Positions 62,798 to 64,000 of a stretch of 64,000 bases of DNA are shown here, piece after piece. Every line of letters starts with the position of its first letter. The stretch's first letter is position 1. This DNA comes from an uncultured Bacteroidales bacterium (GTDB lineage Bacteria; Bacteroidota; Bacteroidia; Bacteroidales; Paludibacteraceae): assembly GCA_949282265.1 (NCBI GenBank), contig CASDOZ010000004.1:102672-166671 (forward strand), read 5' to 3'. The notes beneath the pieces were generated by a model. That model worked only from the letters and a program-made list of their open reading frames with translations. It was not told where the DNA came from and did not search any database. Both the position numbers and the translations under genes were made by a program.

Positions 62798-62984
62798 CAA
62801 TGGTTATTACATAAATATGAGTTTGATAAATTCAGCACAAGGCAAGTTGAGAATTTTTAGCATGTAAAAACCACTCCTTTCCCGACCAGTTTCTATGACA
62901 ACTGTTTTCAGAATTTTGGGTTGCCTCAAAAAACAAGCCAAGAGAGTGGGGGAAAGGGAGTCATTTTGTTGACGTTTGTGCAAA
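62798..62984. other. Intergenic region, no gene seen
   Basis: Only a weak inverted repeat is visible: CCTTTCCC near 62876 and GGGAAAGG near 62952. No terminator for the barrel gene is evident. Confidence 0.4.
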
Positions 62985-63430
62985 TTATTGGGCAGTGTTG
63001 GTTATATTTTCTAATCTGATAGTCTTTAGCTTATCCTTCAAACTCAAGTGATCCCCAATGAATTTATCTATTCTGTTTTTATCTTCCTCAGAAAACCAAC
63101 TTACTTCCCACTGAAATGTATGGGGAACATTATTGAAAAACCAATCCATATAATCCTCATCTACTGGGGAAAATGAAAAGCCTGCCTCTGCTATAATTTC
63201 ATCAATGGGCTTGGCTGGGGAGTAAATTTCGATACAAACCTGTTGATATCCAATTTTCCAAGTTGCACTTCAAAATCATTCCACCATTCTGCATCTATAT
63301 CATAAACCGCCTGCATATTTTCGTAAATGAAAGGATAGTTATTCTCTAACCATCGCCGAAAATCTGCATATCGTGTAGCAAGCCCTGTATGAAGATCAAA
63401 CCCATTTCCGATTATGTATAGATGTTTCAT
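62985..63430 (-). pseudogene. AbiH-like abortive-infection gene, frameshifted
   Basis: ATG 63430 opens MKHLYIIGNGFDLHTGLATR, the AbiH family start (IIGNGFDLxHGL), then YADFRRWLENNYPF and WWNDFEVQLGKLD, and stops at 63191. At the C-run 63217-63220 (GGGG on the plus strand) adding one base joins it to a second frame: PAKPIDEIIAEAGFSF, DEDYMDWFFNNVPHTFQW, FSEEDKNRIDKFIGDHL, ending at 62985. The joined product (~148 residues) is coherent, so a single-base loss, or a sequencing error, is the simplest cause. Most AbiH proteins are longer, so a further truncation is possible. AbiH confers phage abortive infection by an unknown mechanism. Confidence 0.65.
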
Positions 63431-63504
63431 TGCATTTCGTTTTATTACAATCCCAGATTGAACATATTAGGAAAATATCTTAGTTCTTAAAGCTTAATGT
63501 TGTA

Positions 63505-64000
63505 TTATCCCATTCTCATCATCCCTGCCAACTGCACGAAATAATCATTTGTCCAAATATCAAGTTCTTTTGGATTGCGCACGAAAGGCAATACGTCTTC
63601 TTTCACTTGTTTTATATCAGCTGTAGAGAGACGCTCAATGAGTTTCTCTTTGAATAATTCTGGAGTAATATCCTCATTGTTGAATTGCTTGCATCGTTCT
63701 GCCAAATGAGCAAAATCCAGCGGAACATTGTGGCGTACATACCATTCAAAGTCGTACCAATCACGACCTTTGACTCTATTCTTCCACACACGATAGACAA
63801 GTGCGTGCATCTTGCCTGCAAATAAGTCGGGAAGTGTAAAACAACGAGTCATAAATGAATATGGCTGAAGCAATAACTTCTGTTCCGTTTTGAAATTCAA
63901 CGGTGGACAAGTATCTACTTCCATCTTTATCTTGATTGACTTCTCTGTCTGGAAAGTCACATCATACACATCGGTATTATCTTTAAGAAATGCCGATTCG
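63505..64000 (-). CDS. Nucleotidyltransferase AbiEii/AbiGii toxin, C-terminal part
   Basis: The frame is open to the window edge; 165 residues are visible. FTLPDLFAGKMHALVYRVWKNRVKGRDWYDFEWYV is the conserved C-terminal block of AbiEii (seen as LPDLFAGKMHALV and RVKGRDWYDFEW). The N-terminal catalytic GSxxxD region lies beyond base 64000. AbiEii is the toxin of type IV toxin-antitoxin systems, a nucleotidyltransferase that acts on tRNA and causes growth arrest during phage infection. The antitoxin AbiEi normally lies upstream, thus outside the window. Confidence 0.85.
   Translation of the reverse strand, partial: ESAFLKDNTDVYDVTFQTEKSIKIKMEVDTCPPLNFKTEQKLLLQPYSFMTRCFTLPDLFAGKMHALVYRVWKNRVKGRDWYDFEWYVRHNVPLDFAHLAERCKQFNNEDITPELFKEKLIERLSTADIKQVKEDVLPFVRNPKELDIWTNDYFVQLAGMMRMG

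Overview
The window is a stretch of chromosome from a member of the order Bacteroidales (phylum Bacteroidota), seen with mostly core genes. Four things point there. Most genes lack a Shine-Dalgarno sequence and instead follow the Bacteroidota-type promoter (-33 TTTG, about 18-21 bases, -7 TAnnTTTG). One protein carries a type IX secretion (T9SS) C-terminal sorting domain. There is an OmpA protein with a beta-propeller, of the kind found in this phylum. A TPR protein directly follows gyrA. I cannot place it to genus from sequence alone.

Layout. 0-5 kb: a truncated uxaB with a palindromic operator, trpB preceded by a complete tryptophan leader-peptide attenuator, folC and prmA. 5-11 kb: an OmpA/beta-propeller envelope operon, two tandem paralogous lipoproteins and a divergent small HTH regulator. 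11-17.7 kb: panB, then a tightly overlapping four-gene operon (CapD-type dehydratase, WecA-type transferase, ABC-F ATPase, RsmI-like methylase). 17.7-27 kb: dnaB, ispE, gyrA, TPR protein, clpB. 27-37.7 kb: an RND efflux operon, a CopA copper ATPase fused to a CopZ-like domain, an AraC regulator with an HMA-like metal-binding domain, and a cation/Ca2+ exchanger. 37.7-50.9 kb: a T9SS cargo protein, eno, tRNA-Ser(CGA), an OmpH/Skp-like chaperone with a small membrane protein, yicC-gmk-nadD, cyuA with an orphan FecCD permease, lon and cdsA. 50.9-52.2 kb: AT-rich decayed DNA holding the 3' remnant of a sodium:alanine symporter. 52.2-60.4 kb: a second HTH regulator, a DUF819/Omp85-like operon, an esterase, gpmI, yigZ and mnmE. 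From 60.4 kb to the end lies an accessory segment with AGA-rich codon use: an outer-membrane beta-barrel protein, a frameshifted AbiH-like gene and a truncated AbiEii toxin gene.

The clearest regulatory system is the trp attenuator at 2613-2826. It has a promoter, a 21-codon leader with three consecutive Trp codons plus a fourth, an 11-nt antiterminator pairing and an intrinsic terminator, all ahead of a lone trpB2-type gene. The next most interesting is the copper module at 33.2-36.4 kb, where the regulator, pump and chaperone all carry CxxC metal-binding domains and the chaperone appears fused to the pump but may still be made separately from an internal start.

All calls come from reading the sequence. 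No database search or folding calculation was run.
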